Shown: positions 11,344-24,602 of the stretch, piece after piece
How the letters are laid out: each line of letters begins with the position of its first letter
Numbering within the stretch: position 1 is the stretch's first letter
DNA from: Lepeophtheirus salmonis
Lineage: Eukaryota > Arthropoda > Copepoda > Siphonostomatoida > Caligidae
DNA: 64,000 nucleotides
Reading direction: 5' to 3'
NCBI RefSeq assembly: GCF_016086655.4
Contig: NC_052142.2
Coordinates: 3,104,422 to 3,168,421, forward strand
The notes under the pieces: model-generated
What the model was told of the DNA's origin: nothing
Database searches by the model: none
The model's input: only the letters and a program-made list of their open reading frames with translations
Position numbers and translations under genes: made by a program

Positions 11344-12065
11344 TTAATTAAAAATAATAAATAACCTTGCTTTGGCCGCCTCCCTGCCTCCTTCCATAAG
11401 TCTGAAAAGGAAAGTCCATGCCCTTTCCCTTAATTTTAATTTCGCGATGATCTTAAATGCAATTATTCTAGCTTTATTCAATACACACTTTTTGCACTTA
11501 ATAGCTAACACCCAGTCTCGGCATCTGTACAATTCTTGGTAGTACTTAACCACTTCATCAGTGTCAAATTCACTTGTCTCATATCTTGAGCTGTGTTTAT
11601 GCTGAAGGAACTTTGTCCCAGATAGCATCATTTTCTAAATTGTTCTATCAATCTTTTCATAATTTCTGATTTTGTATCATGATAATTGTCATTAAGGAGA
11701 CCACTAATCAATTGCTTACTCCCTTTATCTTCTTCTAGCTTGATTAGATTTAAGAGTGTCGCTCCCCCCGCAATGCTACAGCTGTATTTTATAGCAATTT
11801 TTTCCATGCCAACTCATATTCGAACTTCTTCCGACACTTCTTTCTCCATATCTATACGAAAACTGCCATTGGAGATCACTGCTCTCATTTCCTCACGGCA
11901 TACCTCATCGTATAGGACGGATGAATTGAATATCCATCTCCCTTTCAGTTTTACGTTATGTATTGGGCTGAATTCATTCCCTATTCTACACAAGCAAATG
12001 TCGAGACGTGAATAAACAACCTTATTGTTCCTTTTTTTAGTAGAAAAGTTCAGCACAGTCAACAA
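11344..12065 (-). pseudogene. LINE family 1 ORF2 fragment, endonuclease to RT linker
   Basis: Two open pieces (12065-11814 and 11631-11344) with further coding sequence between them in other frames. The first contains SRLD and a KLKGRWIFNSSVLYD stretch, which fits the end of a LINE apurinic-type endonuclease and the following linker. The second ends with KLKLRERAW and MEGGREAAKAR. The last block recurs at 48940-49040 in the Pax3/7 intron, linking the two loci. No reverse transcriptase motif follows. Confidence 0.5.
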
Positions 12066-12129
12066 TTTTTGTCTCCTCCATAATTCCCCTTAGACTCCTA
12101 GAGGCGGTATGATTAACATTTCCTGTTGT

Positions 12130-12770
12130 ATTAGAATCTTGTTTTTTTCAGTCTTAGATTTAGATTCCCATTTACTTTAGATCAACAATTACCAATTAAT
12201 GGATAGTTCACTAGAATAAAATTCGGGGATATACTCATTTGGTCCATAAATCCCGAAAATGTCAACGAAAGTACCCACTTATTTTATTTGAATGTAACTT
12301 CGATTACCGCTGGAGTGAGAATATTTCAACACAGGACTCAAACATTTTTATTGTAATATGGCTACTCCTCGACTATTTTCATTTGAACTCGTTTCGAATA
12401 TATCATAAAAAATAGGAATTCCATAACAACTTTTGATACTTGTTCTCGTATCAACCAAGACAACTATATCTGGCCAATCTACAAATATCAAGTACTTCAT
12501 CAACTTTGTTTTCCTGTTGAATTTACATTCAAACAACAGATAACTAATGTCATAAAAACTGAATGAATATGAGGAAGCAGACAAAAACAAATATCCTGTA
12601 TAATGCTGATACTTAGTACCAACACTTTCACTTTTCTTCACCATTGATGTTCCACCATGAGCCTTTAGTGATGAGTGCCTTAATAAACTAACTGATGCGG
12701 TTCTCTTTTTTTTTTTTTTTTTGAGAAAAATGGTTGTCACCCTTTTTTTGTTCTGGACATATAACAGCAC
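12130..12770 (-). pseudogene. LINE family 1 endonuclease-domain fragment
   Basis: The minus-strand frame contains WPDIVVLVDTRTS, YGIPIFYD and SRGVAILQ, followed after a stop by VDIFGIYGPN. This order (PDIxxLxET, GYxxxxxx, RGVAIL, GxYGP) is the N-terminal half of the exonuclease/endonuclease/phosphatase-type nuclease of non-LTR retrotransposons. A run of 18-19 A (minus strand) at about 12703-12722 shifts the frame against the sister copy at 29190. Nonfunctional as it stands. Confidence 0.55.
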
Positions 12771-14757
12771 TCTTTATTCCTTTAGTTTCAATCGTCTATC
12801 GACTTCCATTCTCTTGTTCATCTCCAAAATCTTTGTTCAAGCTGATCCCTGATTTGTCGGCAATACTTGACATTTCCTGAATTAATACATTAGCACTTTG
12901 ATTCACATCATCCCCATTTTTTTCAGCATTCACATCCTCAACGGGGCCTTCACTTACAATGGTACATTCACCATCTTCATTTTACTCTCACTTGAGGGTA
13001 TAATCCCTACATTTACATCCTCAACGGTAAAAAGGTTGGATACTCCAAATGTGATTGCTAAATTTAATTGAACGTAGAAAAACGAGAACACTTTCATGTA
13101 TGTCTCGGAAGTTTTTTCTCGTCTGAAATGTCTATGGGAATCATAAAAATAATTAATCAAGATAAAGTTCAAAATGCTAATAGCTGACTAAAAATAAAAA
13201 TATTCTATTTTCACAGAAGTTGAACAGCTATGTCTGTTGTGATTTATATTGATCTCCTGTGAATCCCAATTGTATTGATTGATAGATTAATTAATTATTA
13301 AAAATCAATTATATTTAATACTTATGACCCATTTTTAGTAGTTCTGAGTCATTTTAATAAAATGGCATATTTGTAGCACGTAACCCAAAAGAAAGCTAGA
13401 ATTACTTTTCTCAAAATTAAACATGGAATACATTTTCCAACGAATAATAGTTCATTTCAATTAACAAATGATTCTAATTAATCCTTAGGAGGCGCTGCAA
13501 ATTGTACTTAAAGTAACCAAAATCACCGCCACCTTTATAGAATTAGGAAATTAATAAATTGTATATGTAAGACAATATTGGCATCAAATTAAGTCAGATA
13601 GATAAAACGATGTTTTAAACTACAATTAACACTCGGCATCTCAATTCAACCCGGAAATTTAAATTCAAAGCCTATAATTGAACTTAATATCTCTTTGAAA
13701 CATTGTCTGTTATTTTACAATATAAATGGTAGAACCATTGAAACATGATTAAATGATTCGAGTATTTTTCATAAAAAATATTTTTTTTTTTAAATAAACC
13801 CTAACATGTAGGTGACATCACAAAAAATACATTTCATCTAAGATTAATAGAAATACTATTAACCTTGATTGTAGCCAGTAACGTTAAAAAAAATCTAACT
13901 CAAATATCCACTCACTGTGAAGTTTTTAAAATCCATACTCTTCAAATAATGAAGAGCCTGAGAATGTGTTTCTTTGAGTAAAAGAGAAATTAAATTATTT
14001 CTGTGTAAATGAAACTTAAATAATTATGTACTTTTTAGTGTGGTTAATTCACATTTACATGAATATTAAGAGCTTTAGGTACCTCCCAAATTAAAAATTG
14101 CACCTGAATTTGTATAGTAGTGTTTCTAGAATACTTATCCTGTGGAGAACTACCCCCCTTCCGAAATTACTATGACTTATTGGAATGGAACGCTAAAATC
14201 TCATTTTTAGCCTCAATCATACCAATATCAATTTCAACTCTTCCTTTTAATCTAATTTAATTATGTGCCATCTTTAAGAGGCTATTAGGGCTCGTCTGAA
14301 GCATTATACTTTTAAAAAATGCATTCATATTACACTAGAGATTCTAAACCATACGGTTTTAGGAATTTCTATTTAAAAGTGGTCAAATTTTGTGTTACAA
14401 AAATAGACTTATATTTTCTTATGGAACAAAATTAGCTGAAAACTTACAAACCCGTTTTTCTCCTTTTCACATTTTTTTAAGGAGTTGATTTCTTGTGATG
14501 GCCTCACAAATACTCAACTTAATCTCTCGTTCGCTTGTCTTTGATGTTATTGTCAAAAATCGTTTGCCTTATTCTTTTTTTTTCCTCTAAATTTAATAAT
14601 CTCCTTTAAAAAAAAGTGTGAAAACATACATTCTTAACATTTACCATATTTCTAGGAACTATTTAACATCATTATATAATAAGAACAACTTTAGAATTGC
14701 TGTTTAAGTTGAATGGGAAGGTTTCGTTATGCTATTAAGCCAAATCAATGTTGGACA
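12625..14757 (-). repeat. LINE family 1 5' part, inverted duplicate of 27225-29290
   Basis: The whole interval is the reverse complement of 27225-29290 with moderate divergence (roughly 90% by eye). It covers about 1.6 kb of largely noncoding sequence and a short ORF (13172-12954) whose sister at 28765 is longer. A frame change near 12970 in this copy cuts the ORF after SESK. The two copies lie in opposite orientation 12.5 kb apart. Confidence 0.8.
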
Positions 14758-15948
14758 GTAGCTTGATAAACTTTCAAAAGATTATTGAATTATGAGTAGA
14801 GTCCAATAGCGTAGTCAAGTTGACCTTTTTCTTTCTTCCAGATACTTCTAAATCTGATCATCGTTAAATAAAAAATCGTATGATCACTCGTGTCTAAGTA
14901 TAGATCTGTGCAATATAGTTCTGTTATGGACGAGCATTCGAGGCCGAAATAGGGAGCACGAATCTTCTTATTTGGATACTTAAAGGCATTTGTTAATCAT
15001 CTCTTCATAAATTAAAGTTGAGAATAATTTAGTCATGGTCCCGTGGAACTAATACGGATGAGAACAATTATTGAAACTCTTAGTCGAGTATTAAATGATC
15101 ATAGTAAATACCGCCAGCAATGACGAGTTTATCTTTCTCTTTCGTCAAAATAAAAACTTAAAATGCTTCTCAAAGTGACGGTCTTAGGGATACATTCATT
15201 AGTATTGTGTCTGGCTTCATCTACGTTTGAAAAGTAATCCTTCGTCAGGGAAAATGTTTTAAATTACTGGAATTAAACCATCCATATATCTTAGAACAAA
15301 GAACAAAGGCTCCAAAACCTATTCAAAACCATGATTATTTGCGCGACCTTATAGAAGCTACTAAATATAAATAAGGTTTGTTTATAATATCTCAAAGAAA
15401 GGTTGCATGATAGGTGTGTACATACACACCACAGACATTCGTATTTGATATATAGATATTTTCTCTGTTATATTGTTATTTCAAATGTAAAAGGTTCTAC
15501 TTTTTAGGGCAGTAAATCCTTTTCTCCTTTCAAAATCCTATAACGGGCAGCTGAAACTAACAAAGGTCTTAATTTAGTAATAATAACCTTTTAAACCAAA
15601 TTGTTATTATTTCTACCTTCTAGAAAATAACAATTCTAGTTATAAACTAGAATATATTCGTGTATTAATAAAAAATAGCTAGATTTGAGTTACAAGTATA
15701 GAAAGTAGAATCAGAACATATTCTAGTATTAATAAATAACTATTAATTATACTTTAGTTAATTTAGTGATAAATTTTGTGAGATGATAAGATGGATGTAT
15801 GGGAGTCAATGAGAAAGGTTTGCTTTGACTGCAATGCAACTTGTCCTTCAATGGAGCAAATGAGCTTTTTGACCATATAAAGAGTAATTTTGAGAAGAAC
15901 TCTGCTAGACAAATGAACGCTTCAAGTACAACGTAACTTTGCATCGCA
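14758..15948. other. no recognised gene
   Basis: Unique-looking AT-rich sequence between two repeat blocks. A 24-codon ORF at 15163-15237 begins like a signal peptide (MLLKVTVLGIHSLVLCLASS) and stops, with a weak GTAATC donor just before the stop; I do not call it a gene. A 65-codon minus frame at 15747-15944 is not recognised. Confidence 0.3.
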
Positions 15949-16636
15949 CTGTCGGATGATACCTACTGGAAGCATGTTTTGGATTAGTCCATGTTCCATG
16001 TTTTGGATTAGTTCCATTCTAAAATTTACCAGGAGGTCCTTGAGGTCAAAAAGAAGGATTTATTCAGTTTTTTTTTCTGGCAAGGCTTCAAAATTATAGG
16101 GTCTATCTTTAAATTCTTCATGAAATAAATTGTTGGGATTAATGAGGTTAATTGGAAGTTGGGACAGCTCAATCCTGGTCTGCAAAGGGAATGTTCAAGT
16201 TTTTTTATTGAAATGAGAGCAAATGGACCCCTGACTACATTTGACAGATATTGATGGAACCTTCAAGAGCAATCTTCAGAAGAGGCCGTTATTGAATTTG
16301 GAATTTATAAAGTTTTTAGAGTTTCGCTCAGAGGAAGGATATATATTCCATAATAAAAAGAAATAAAGTATATAAATTATATTTGAATTTTTGTTGCTTC
16401 TTTTCAATTTGTAATGCTAATATTTGCTCTTTATTTTTAGATTCATTCTTGGGAATATAATCATTTCACAAATGTACCGCCATCAGAGAGGATCTTCTCA
16501 TGAAGAATCCGCCCACTAGATATAAACTAATGATAATAAAAAATAATTGGAACAAAAATTTGTTATTTTAATTTACTTTTTAAGTGGTTTGCTAATAATG
16601 GAGTGTTTCTTTGGTTTTTATTAAGTTAGATATCTC
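15949..16636 (+). pseudogene. hAT transposase C-terminal remnant, copy 1 (partner 29335-30014)
   Basis: A 0.69 kb repeat beginning CACTGTCGGATGATACC and ending GATATCTCGT, present twice in direct orientation. At 16455-16500 one frame reads FTNVPPSERIFS and, after a frame change, a nearby frame gives TRYKLMIIKNNWN. This matches the hAT C-terminal dimerisation (Dimer_Tnp_hAT) pattern of VPxSSxxSERVFS, then KRxRLxxxxxxxLLFIKxNW, here with several residues deleted and at least one frameshift. It is not part of the four 2-kb hAT copies and derives from another hAT family. Confidence 0.45.
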
Positions 16637-17904
16637 GTACTTTGTTACATTATTATTTAAATGATGTTTATATATTAAATTTGTTAAATTTAAGTTTAGT
16701 TGTTGCCTTAAAAACCTTATACTTGTTTTTTTTCCAATTTGGTGTTTGCCGTATACAGATATATATTAATGTTTTGTTTAATGCAATTTATCATCTAAAA
16801 ATAAGATTACGGATAGTTTTACTCCTATTAATTCTGACTTAGAAGAAAGCTTAGAGTCAGGTAATTTAGATCAAGCAAGAATCAGAATTCTTAGTAATGA
16901 CATAATATCAAAGATTAGATAGTTATTTTAATCAATTATCTTCCGAAATTGCTAAAGATAAATATTTGATTATTTTGGATACCCTGATAATTTTGAAAGG
17001 GAGTTTTCAAAATTGAGTAGAATACTTATATCATTTAAAAGAGAGATGTTAAATAAAGGATCTGAGGATAAGAAGAAATAAAAAAAGATTCGATGAACAG
17101 GCTTAGAAAGATTATGGAACTTAAGATTAAGATTAGCACTGTTACTTGTGAGTACATTATATACAACTGTGGTTCTGTTAACAGGTTGCCTCCCTTAGCA
17201 AAATTGATTCTTCCCTTATTTGATGTAAGGTGGAAGAATTTCAAAATAAAAGAAAAAAGAAAATGTGAAAATTAGAAAAAATGGCAAAAATCTTTTAAAC
17301 TGATATAATACCTATCACTAATATAATATATTTTAAGGTAAAAGAAAGAGATACAATCATTGTAACAGTTCGATTCGAAGACGTGCTAATATGTTAATTC
17401 TCCATTATAAATTATAATATCATGAGATATGAGGCGTTATTCATATTGAACAAGACTCAGGGATTGACGAACACGCATGCCGTTTCTGGGAAATGGAAGA
17501 AGATGTGGGACTCAAAGGATCTACTAAACATTAATGAAGAACGAGCTTGTTTGTTAAGAAATTAATTAGAAGACGGAAGAAAATAGATTTCCTTACACAA
17601 TGCGTTTGTGGTATATGTTGTTACTATTTAGATTCAGTATATTACTTATTATGTATGTATTTTCATTTGTTATTTTTCTTCTTTTCGTTTCGTTTATGGG
17701 CGTCTCTAAGTTTATAATACCCAAAAATATATATGATCGTCACAAGTTACCTGTGATTTGTGTTTGAACAGGAGATATTAACAAAAAAGACAGGAGGATT
17801 CAGAAAGAAATATATGTCCTTTCTTTTGGTTCTTTATTAATTGGAAGAGAGGTCAGTAGTGCCTTACTAGTGGTCAATTTTATTCAGTAAGTGACTACAG
17901 ATAC

Positions 17905-18110
17905 GATTAGTTCTCCAGAATTAAAATCTATGTTCTATGGACTTGGGAGGTTGGAAGGAGAATACGAAATTGAAATGGAATCAAATATGGAGCCTTACAG
18001 AATAATGAATCCAAGGAGGATATCAATTCCACTCCACCTCTGGTAAAACAAGAATTGGAAAGGCTCGTAAAACTAGATGTCATTGAAATATGCATATCCA
18101 AGGATTTTGA
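17905..18110 (+). pseudogene. Ty3/gypsy pol fragment (protease-RT junction), copy 1
   Basis: The frame reads SPELKSMFYGLGRLEGEY and then EPYRIMNPRRISIPL, and, after a one-base frameshift near 18041, LVKQELERLVKLDVIE. This is the start of the gypsy reverse transcriptase region, where intact elements have FxGLGxLxGEYxIxL, PxxxPPRRxPxxL and V+xELxRLxxxGVIE. Everything downstream (the palm with its YxDD motif) is missing. The same frameshift is present in the second copy, so the decay predates the duplication. Confidence 0.7.
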
Positions 18111-19392
18111 TTCGATTTTGAATTTTTAGAGAAATCCTATTTATTATGGAGATGTACTAGCACATATGTAACACTATCTTAATAATTTTAACTATTTCAA
18201 TGTAACAATAATGACGTCATACTCCATAATAAATAATAATAATTGATATCCCAATGTAGATATAATACTGCACTTCGTACTAATTCAAATAATGTTATTA
18301 CTAATTACATTTGAAATTCCCAAATCATCGTGAATGGATATCTTGATTGTTGCTATCCTGGAATCTTCTTCCCTAGGAAGGTGTCGACTCTCCTCTCTTA
18401 TGAAGCCTGGTATTTTTCCTAGGATTAATTTGCCTCAGGTTTTCGCCCGTAGAATACGGAGTTCCAAATAAGAGCATCTCTTGAGATGGAGGATGTATCT
18501 TCCTTCGATTTCCTCTATTTGCCTTTTGTCATAAATCTTGGAGAACGTAGAAGTCCACCTATTCCACTCTTAAATGAAAAAAGAAATATCTTAAGCCTTA
18601 ACAATTCTCAATTTAAAAATAAATTTAAATTTCGAATTGTTAGATATTTAGTCTTATGGTTATAATTTCATATTGTTGTAGTACCCAATTAATATATCTA
18701 TATTTTGTATTTCTTATCCAGAGCATTTTATCTCTATCTGGAAGTAAACTGATCTCATCATAGTTTCAACCCTTGAATATATTCATTATTATATATGAAT
18801 GGATAGATTCCTAAGCAAGAAAGGAGTTAACTCTATTCTCGCATTAGGCTTAGCTTGGTTTGATATTTTTCTATAGATAAATTTTCATTCGGTCATCCTC
18901 CCACCATATGTTGGAATTAAATCAACTCTTTTGGAGGATAAAGTATTTCGGATTTCTTCTTTTGTCCTACTTCTTAGAGAACATAGAAGTCTTTAATTAA
19001 TAAAGATCGATCCAAGCAAATGAAAAACACTTTTAAATTCAAAATTTGTTTCTCCATTTACTCAAATGTTTTGGTATTTTATTTTTAATATAATTAATTT
19101 TTATTATTATTGTTTAGTATCATATTAATATTCTGTTAATACCTCATATTTTACTTTATTATATTAACATATATTACATTCAGGCTCTTATTTTATTCAA
19201 TCAGAATTTTAGTGCCTGGAGGAGGACGTTTGACTAGATATAGACTAGTTCAACATGTATATGTTAAAATTTAAATATCTTTATTTTAACAGAGTAAAAA
19301 TGATCCTTCCTTTATGCGAAAAGAAAAAAAGAAAGAAAAAGAATACAAGGTACCATGATGAATAATTAATATTATCTAAACAAGTCGAACTT

Positions 19393-19695
19393 CTACACTA
19401 CTAACCCTAGACGACAGAGTGAGTAAAGAGTTCGTCTAGTTTGTAATGTACAATAAACTGCATCATACAAACATTGATAAATAAAAAAATAGATCATTCT
19501 CCAGTCGTAGATCTTGTGTATCTTATAGTCGGAGACGCTGGAAGAATACTTAAGCTCCAAGTGCAAGTCGAATATCCATTGATACATTGTCAGTTCTTGA
19601 TCCAAAGTCCATAGAAAATTTTTGATACTTTCCTTAACACTTAATAATTCTATCAAATAATCCCTATCAAACGTAGAATATTTCTTTTGTCTCAT
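19393..19695 (-). other. 100-codon open frame at the end of the gypsy block
   Basis: An unrecognised frame starting MRQKKYSTFDRDYLIELL. In the partner copy (43718-43927) small indels disrupt both ends and cut it to 69 codons. Breaking so soon after duplication argues against selection on it. Probably a chance frame. Confidence 0.15.
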
Positions 19696-19967
19696 TGAAA
19701 GAGCCCGAAATATTCTGAAATAAAATGAATTATCTAATGATAGATCGTAGATAAATCAAAATACAAATACGGAAAATATAAAACAGTAAATAGTAGGTAT
19801 TAAGAGATCAAAAAGTCGTACTCCACGACGACAAAGTAAGGAAAATACATTTTTCTTAAGAACTTTTGTTTTTACTAATAAACAATTATCCAATCATAGT
19901 TTACTAGACCACGCTTTTGATTGAGCATGATTGAAAGAGAAAGAGTTTCAAGAGGGGAGTATATGCT

Positions 19968-20592
19968 TTTTGGGTATTGATTTACATGAGAGTTGAATAA
20001 AGCCTCTATATTTGCAAATCAATCCAAACAGTTCTTGGCACAATATATTAATTGGATAACATATAGTTCCTCAACGAATCTTAACTGAAGTGAATTCTCA
20101 ATGGGTTAACTAGACCACAGGCGGATTTTGGAATGTGAAGACTTGCAACTTAAAATTTTTATATGTTTTGAATTAAGTACCTAAGAGAGGCGCATTTTTA
20201 AAAACTTAAACTTTGATTCTGAGTCCTAAATTTTGACATCTTTCTCTTGCAATTTCTTCTTTAATTCCTTTATTTCTGCTTCATAGACTCCAAGTTGGAT
20301 TTGTATGTGGGTATTTATTTCCTTTAGATGTTTTACCTCAGGAGAAATATCTGTAATACAACATACAATTATTATTTTCTAACGATAAAGATGCAAAAAA
20401 CAAATATATATATGTATGATTATAAGAAGTTTCATCTTCTATTGTTGATGAAATCAGATTCATGTCCACTAAGTCCATTTCTCTATTTTCGGAAGTAAGA
20501 GGCTCCAAATAAGGAGTAAAGTATGTATAATCCTGAAATTGTGGAGATCTTTTTTTACCTGAAATTCGAAATAAAAAAGTTGCTCCAGATTA
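19968..20592. other. AT-rich sequence without recognised genes
   Basis: A coiled-coil-like minus frame may exist around 20230-20340 (a run of Lys/Glu-rich codons before a possible splice site), but it is too short to support. No repeat partner seen. Confidence 0.25.
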
Positions 20593-22529
20593 CTTATAGG
20601 TAAGGGTGATAGTTTTGGTAAGAATAGAAAAGCGTGCGAGGAGAAGAGAAGAAATACTTATGGCATCATTGATTAAATAATATACATCTTCTTCTATCAA
20701 TCATGAACGTTATCATTCCCGCCTTTATTATTCAATATTTATATAATAATATTAGATGGTGATAGTCTATAGAGAACTGAATAAAATGCCTAAAATAACG
20801 TCGCCTTCTGTCTGGATTTCTGAAAATGGAGGACCAGGAATTTGGAAAATATTTACCGAATGAGAAACAGATGGTTTGTCGGATTTGTTGATATAAATGT
20901 GCCTTTAGTCCCTTATCAAGAATTACACGCCACTCATTATCATCATATCAAGAGCATGAATATTCATCTAAAAAATCAAGTTAGTGATGAATACATCAAG
21001 TCAGACTTTAACTCTGATCTCACAAAGATGCTTATTTTATGCAATAGACCCTTATCCATTGCTAATCATCTATGTTCAAAAAATTTATGGAGAAACACAC
21101 GGGTAAACCTATCCCTTCCAGAGGAACCATCATTTAATTAATGGAGGATGTTGGTACTGATGTCATTTATAGAAATACATATAAAAAATTTTTGAGTCAT
21201 CCACACCAAATGACGATCAAGTTATCAGTAAAAAGTATTTGCTAATGTCGAAATGGAACTCTGAATTTTGTACTATCTCAAAGTAAGTATTCAATTTTTT
21301 TTTAATCTAACCATAAAATATGATTCTATTTTAGCTAAACATATCAAGAATTATGATACACAACTCAGTAAAGGGCAAACACAACTGCTTAAATGGTCGC
21401 AACAACGGGGGTAGTAGCTTTGGATGGTTTACAACTAGTTTGTCCGAGACTAGTTTCTTCGCTTAAAGACTTGGGTATGATAATTAGGGTTTCCAATATT
21501 ACATAGTCAATAAATATTCCTTTTTTTATCACTTAAGGCTTAGCTATGGTTGATGGGTTCCAAGAAATGGTGTTCAGAAAACTCATAAAAGGCAAAAACA
21601 ACTACTTCAATGGTCACAACAACGAGGGTAGTTACATTGAGTGTTGCATTATAATTAACAATTGTGTATATCCTTCATGATAATAGTATGTTGTTATATA
21701 AGCATAAATAACGGGGGGAAAATCTTTCTTGATGCTCTTAATATTGCCGGACATTACTACATAATTAGCTTTTGCTCTAAATCTTTCAGATGGACTTATT
21801 TCTAACATTTTTTTTATTAGTATATTTATTGTCTAATTTTATGATTTTGACATTTACTTTATTATTAATAATTAGTTAGATCTTATCGGTAGAGATATGT
21901 CTATCCTGTGTACAATTGTATATAGCAACTTCCACATGAAGAAGAGGGTGATTATCTTTTTGATTAAACTCCACGTCTCGCTTGTGTTTTGCAACCTAAA
22001 GTTATGACATATTTAACTGGATTCCGATGTCAAAACAAGAAAATATTATTTGGATCAATCTATTATTTCAATATTCTGTATATATAATTTATTGTTATTA
22101 GGTATATGATTCCAATTGTTCAATTTTGTATATTTAACATAAATGTATGATGGCATATTTTTTAGTATGTAGATTATATTTAATTTAATCCTTCTTTTTT
22201 AAACTTTGAACTTCAAATATATTTTGAAATACTCTACTTTGTCGTTTCATTAGCTATTATTCTGAGAATAAGGTTCATAATGAATTACAATTTCATGGAG
22301 TGTGACGTTTTCAAATCTACTGTAACGGATAAAAAACGTCGAAGTCAATTATACGTGGTATATATTCATTATACATTTTGCTAATAAATACATTCGTTAT
22401 ACCCTCAAAAATCATAATAAAGCAGGCAGATGATAATCACATCAGTATTTTAAACAATGATACCATATGTCTTCCCCCCTTCTCCTTGCACGCGTTTTTC
22501 TCTACAATATTATCAACTTTACTTATACG
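20593..22529. mobile_element. hAT-type element copy C, inverted, with near-perfect 8-bp duplication
   Basis: The element runs 20601-22521 (1921 bp) in the opposite orientation to copies B and D, starting TAAGGGTGATAGTTTTGG and ending AATATTATCAACTTTA. Flanking direct repeats are CTTATAGG (20593-20600) and CTTATACG (22522-22529), 7 of 8 matching. On the plus strand the zinc-finger ORF begins at ATG 20827 (MEDQEFGKYLPNEKQ, then CRIC) and is stopped immediately after the second cysteine. The overlapping 99-codon frame at 20842-21141 is an out-of-frame shadow of it. Confidence 0.82.
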
Positions 22530-24602
22530 GCTATGACATGTAGAGGATAAAACATTAATTTAATGCTTTAGTACAGCATACCCATTGCATTTTAAATCAG
22601 CATCTATGGTTTTGTAGGAGAAAAATGGAGAAATACATTTTTGCCTTTTTAATTTTATTCATATTTTTTTCATATATTCATGACCTATCTTATAGACTTG
22701 AGTGAATTTGACTATAAACAAATCAATTTATTTCCGAAATCACCTCCTACACAGGATTGAGTAATTAGTCTAATTATGTGTTTATAAACAAAGCAAATGT
22801 CATATTCAATCTATTTACAAAAGGATCTTCACTACTCAGGAATAGAATAATAACGGCAACTGCTAAGAAAAAGAAAATTACTCCTTTAGATTGTCAATTC
22901 CAAAAAAGTGGGCCAGTTATATAATTTACCTGAATTACATTACTGATTATAAGTATTCGGATATATGGATCGGTATCAACCCATCCTTCCCTTACTCGTT
23001 CTGTTAATAAGATAATTATATTAACTCTATACTTATTATATTCAAGATAAGTGACAAATTAAGATCTAAGTTTGTTTTATTATTAATATGACCATTACAT
23101 TTTTATAGCATAATATTAGGAGAAGAATATATGGATGCAGATCCATACATTTGAATCGTTCGTGGTTAAGATCCATGTAAATCACCATGAATTACTTAAT
23201 ATTTTACACGCAGTTCAATATTAAGATTTAAATACTTTAAATAATAATGAAGCAGTTTAAAGTAATATGACGTATTCTTCAGCAGTTGACACATCACTCA
23301 AACGATATTACCACGTATTTTTCCAAGGAATACTAGAACTACTGGAAAGGAAACACAAAATATCGCGCTCACACAAGTAGGCTAACTCTCTCTTTTCCTG
23401 TAACTACGAAAAGGAGAAATGAATAGTATGATTTATGAACAATGTTAAATTTATCCGACTCGTAACAATTGATCACAATCTTAAATTAATAAATTTCTTA
23501 TCTTATCCTAAATTATATTTATCCTTTAACTTAATAATTTCATTTAGAGCCAGACATTTTAAAACTTAATTTATATTACTTTTGACTTTCATTTAGCATA
23601 TATTTTTTTCTACATAAGTATAAAAATAGTTTTTATTTCGAATGTAATAATAGAAATATAATATTGGAAGCACAATCATCTGTTAGTTCGAATGCAGTTT
23701 GGCAATGTTTTTGTTGTTATATTGATGATTGCAAATATTTTATCTTTAGTAAGCAACGCAGAATTCTTCACCAGAACGTTGAAAAGTTTATCGATATTTT
23801 AGGAATGTAGGTAGAAAAACAGTGACCAGATTTGCAATTTGTTGATGGGCTTTCATAAGATATTGGATGAAATATAGAGTAAATACTCAATTACTATTAC
23901 CTGTTAAAAACTATAATAATACCCTCAACTAAAAGTAAAGTGATTCTAGAATATGACTGCGCATAGTGTAAACAAAATTGTAGACATAATAGGAATCTCT
24001 GATCATTGCTAAAACAATTGAACGTATCTAACTTCTACATAAGTTTCTAAGAAGTTCATTTCTAGTTGAATGTAATATAGTAACTAACGGTAGTGGAGTA
24101 TTTTTTTAAATTTTTTTCCTCATTTAAGGTCATATCATAGTTATATATTTTTAGGGATGTGTAGACATAGCAAGTTTTTGATAATGGTTGTGATATATAT
24201 CCGAAAATATAAATGCTGATGCTGAAGATCATCTAGAGAAAGTTAAATAGCAGGGAGATTTCCACATAATGTTCTCAATTCATTTCATATTAGTCTACTT
24301 TCAGGGATAGGATTTTAGAAATTATTCTTTCTTCAGCTTTGTATGGATCGACTTGAACAATTGAATTTTTTTAAATAAGGAAACTATTTAGGTTTCAGTA
24401 GTATCCTCTGGATATTTGTAAAATAAACAATTTTTCACTGAAGTACAACTAAGTATATTCGCTAATTTATTTTTGTTGGTATAGGCATCACAGATTAAAA
24501 AGACCAGAAGAATTCACTTTTTTCCACTAGGTGAATCATTTTATTTTATTTTATCTTAAATTGATTTATGTTATGTACCATACTAACTATTTCTTTAAAA
24601 GG
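22530..24602. other. AT-rich sequence without recognised features
   Basis: About 2 kb with no sustained frame on either strand and no partner elsewhere in the window that I could see. Part may be the 3' non-coding portion of the P-like element that ends at 24603. Confidence 0.3.

Larger units (their letters stand above)
8935..13190 (-). mobile_element. LINE family 1 copy, minus strand, interrupted by hAT copy B
   Basis: The 3' end is near 8935, where the sequence matches the 3' end of another copy at 47931. The element then runs rightward (5' on the minus strand) through noncoding tail (8935-9033 and 11121-11340), coding remnants (11344-12065), an endonuclease-like part (about 12130-12770) and an upstream ORF (12780-13172). 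hAT copy B sits at 9034-11112 in the 3' part. Frames are broken by stops and shifts, and I see no reverse transcriptase domain, so it is deleted or rearranged relative to an active LINE. The family placement is inferred from the endonuclease fragment and the shared tail. Confidence 0.6.
16638..19967. repeat. gypsy-derived block, copy 1 (partner 40929-44264)
   Basis: This 3.3 kb block is nearly identical to 40929-44264 in the same orientation, with only a few substitutions and 1-4 base indels seen. Flanks differ abruptly: CTCGTAC before this copy and TTTATATT before the other, and TATTGATTTAC after this copy and AGTTAGAGAG after the other. The interior holds a decayed Ty3/gypsy pol piece and several short frames. 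No long terminal repeats could be recognised, so the block may be part of a larger composite. Confidence 0.85.

Noticed and set aside
15163..15237. 24-codon signal-peptide-like ORF
   Set aside because: It stops after the hydrophobic stretch, the possible donor is weak, and no following exon was found.
20842..21141. 99-codon frame in hAT copy C
   Set aside because: It overlaps the zinc-finger ORF in another frame; the equivalent frame is not kept in the other copies.
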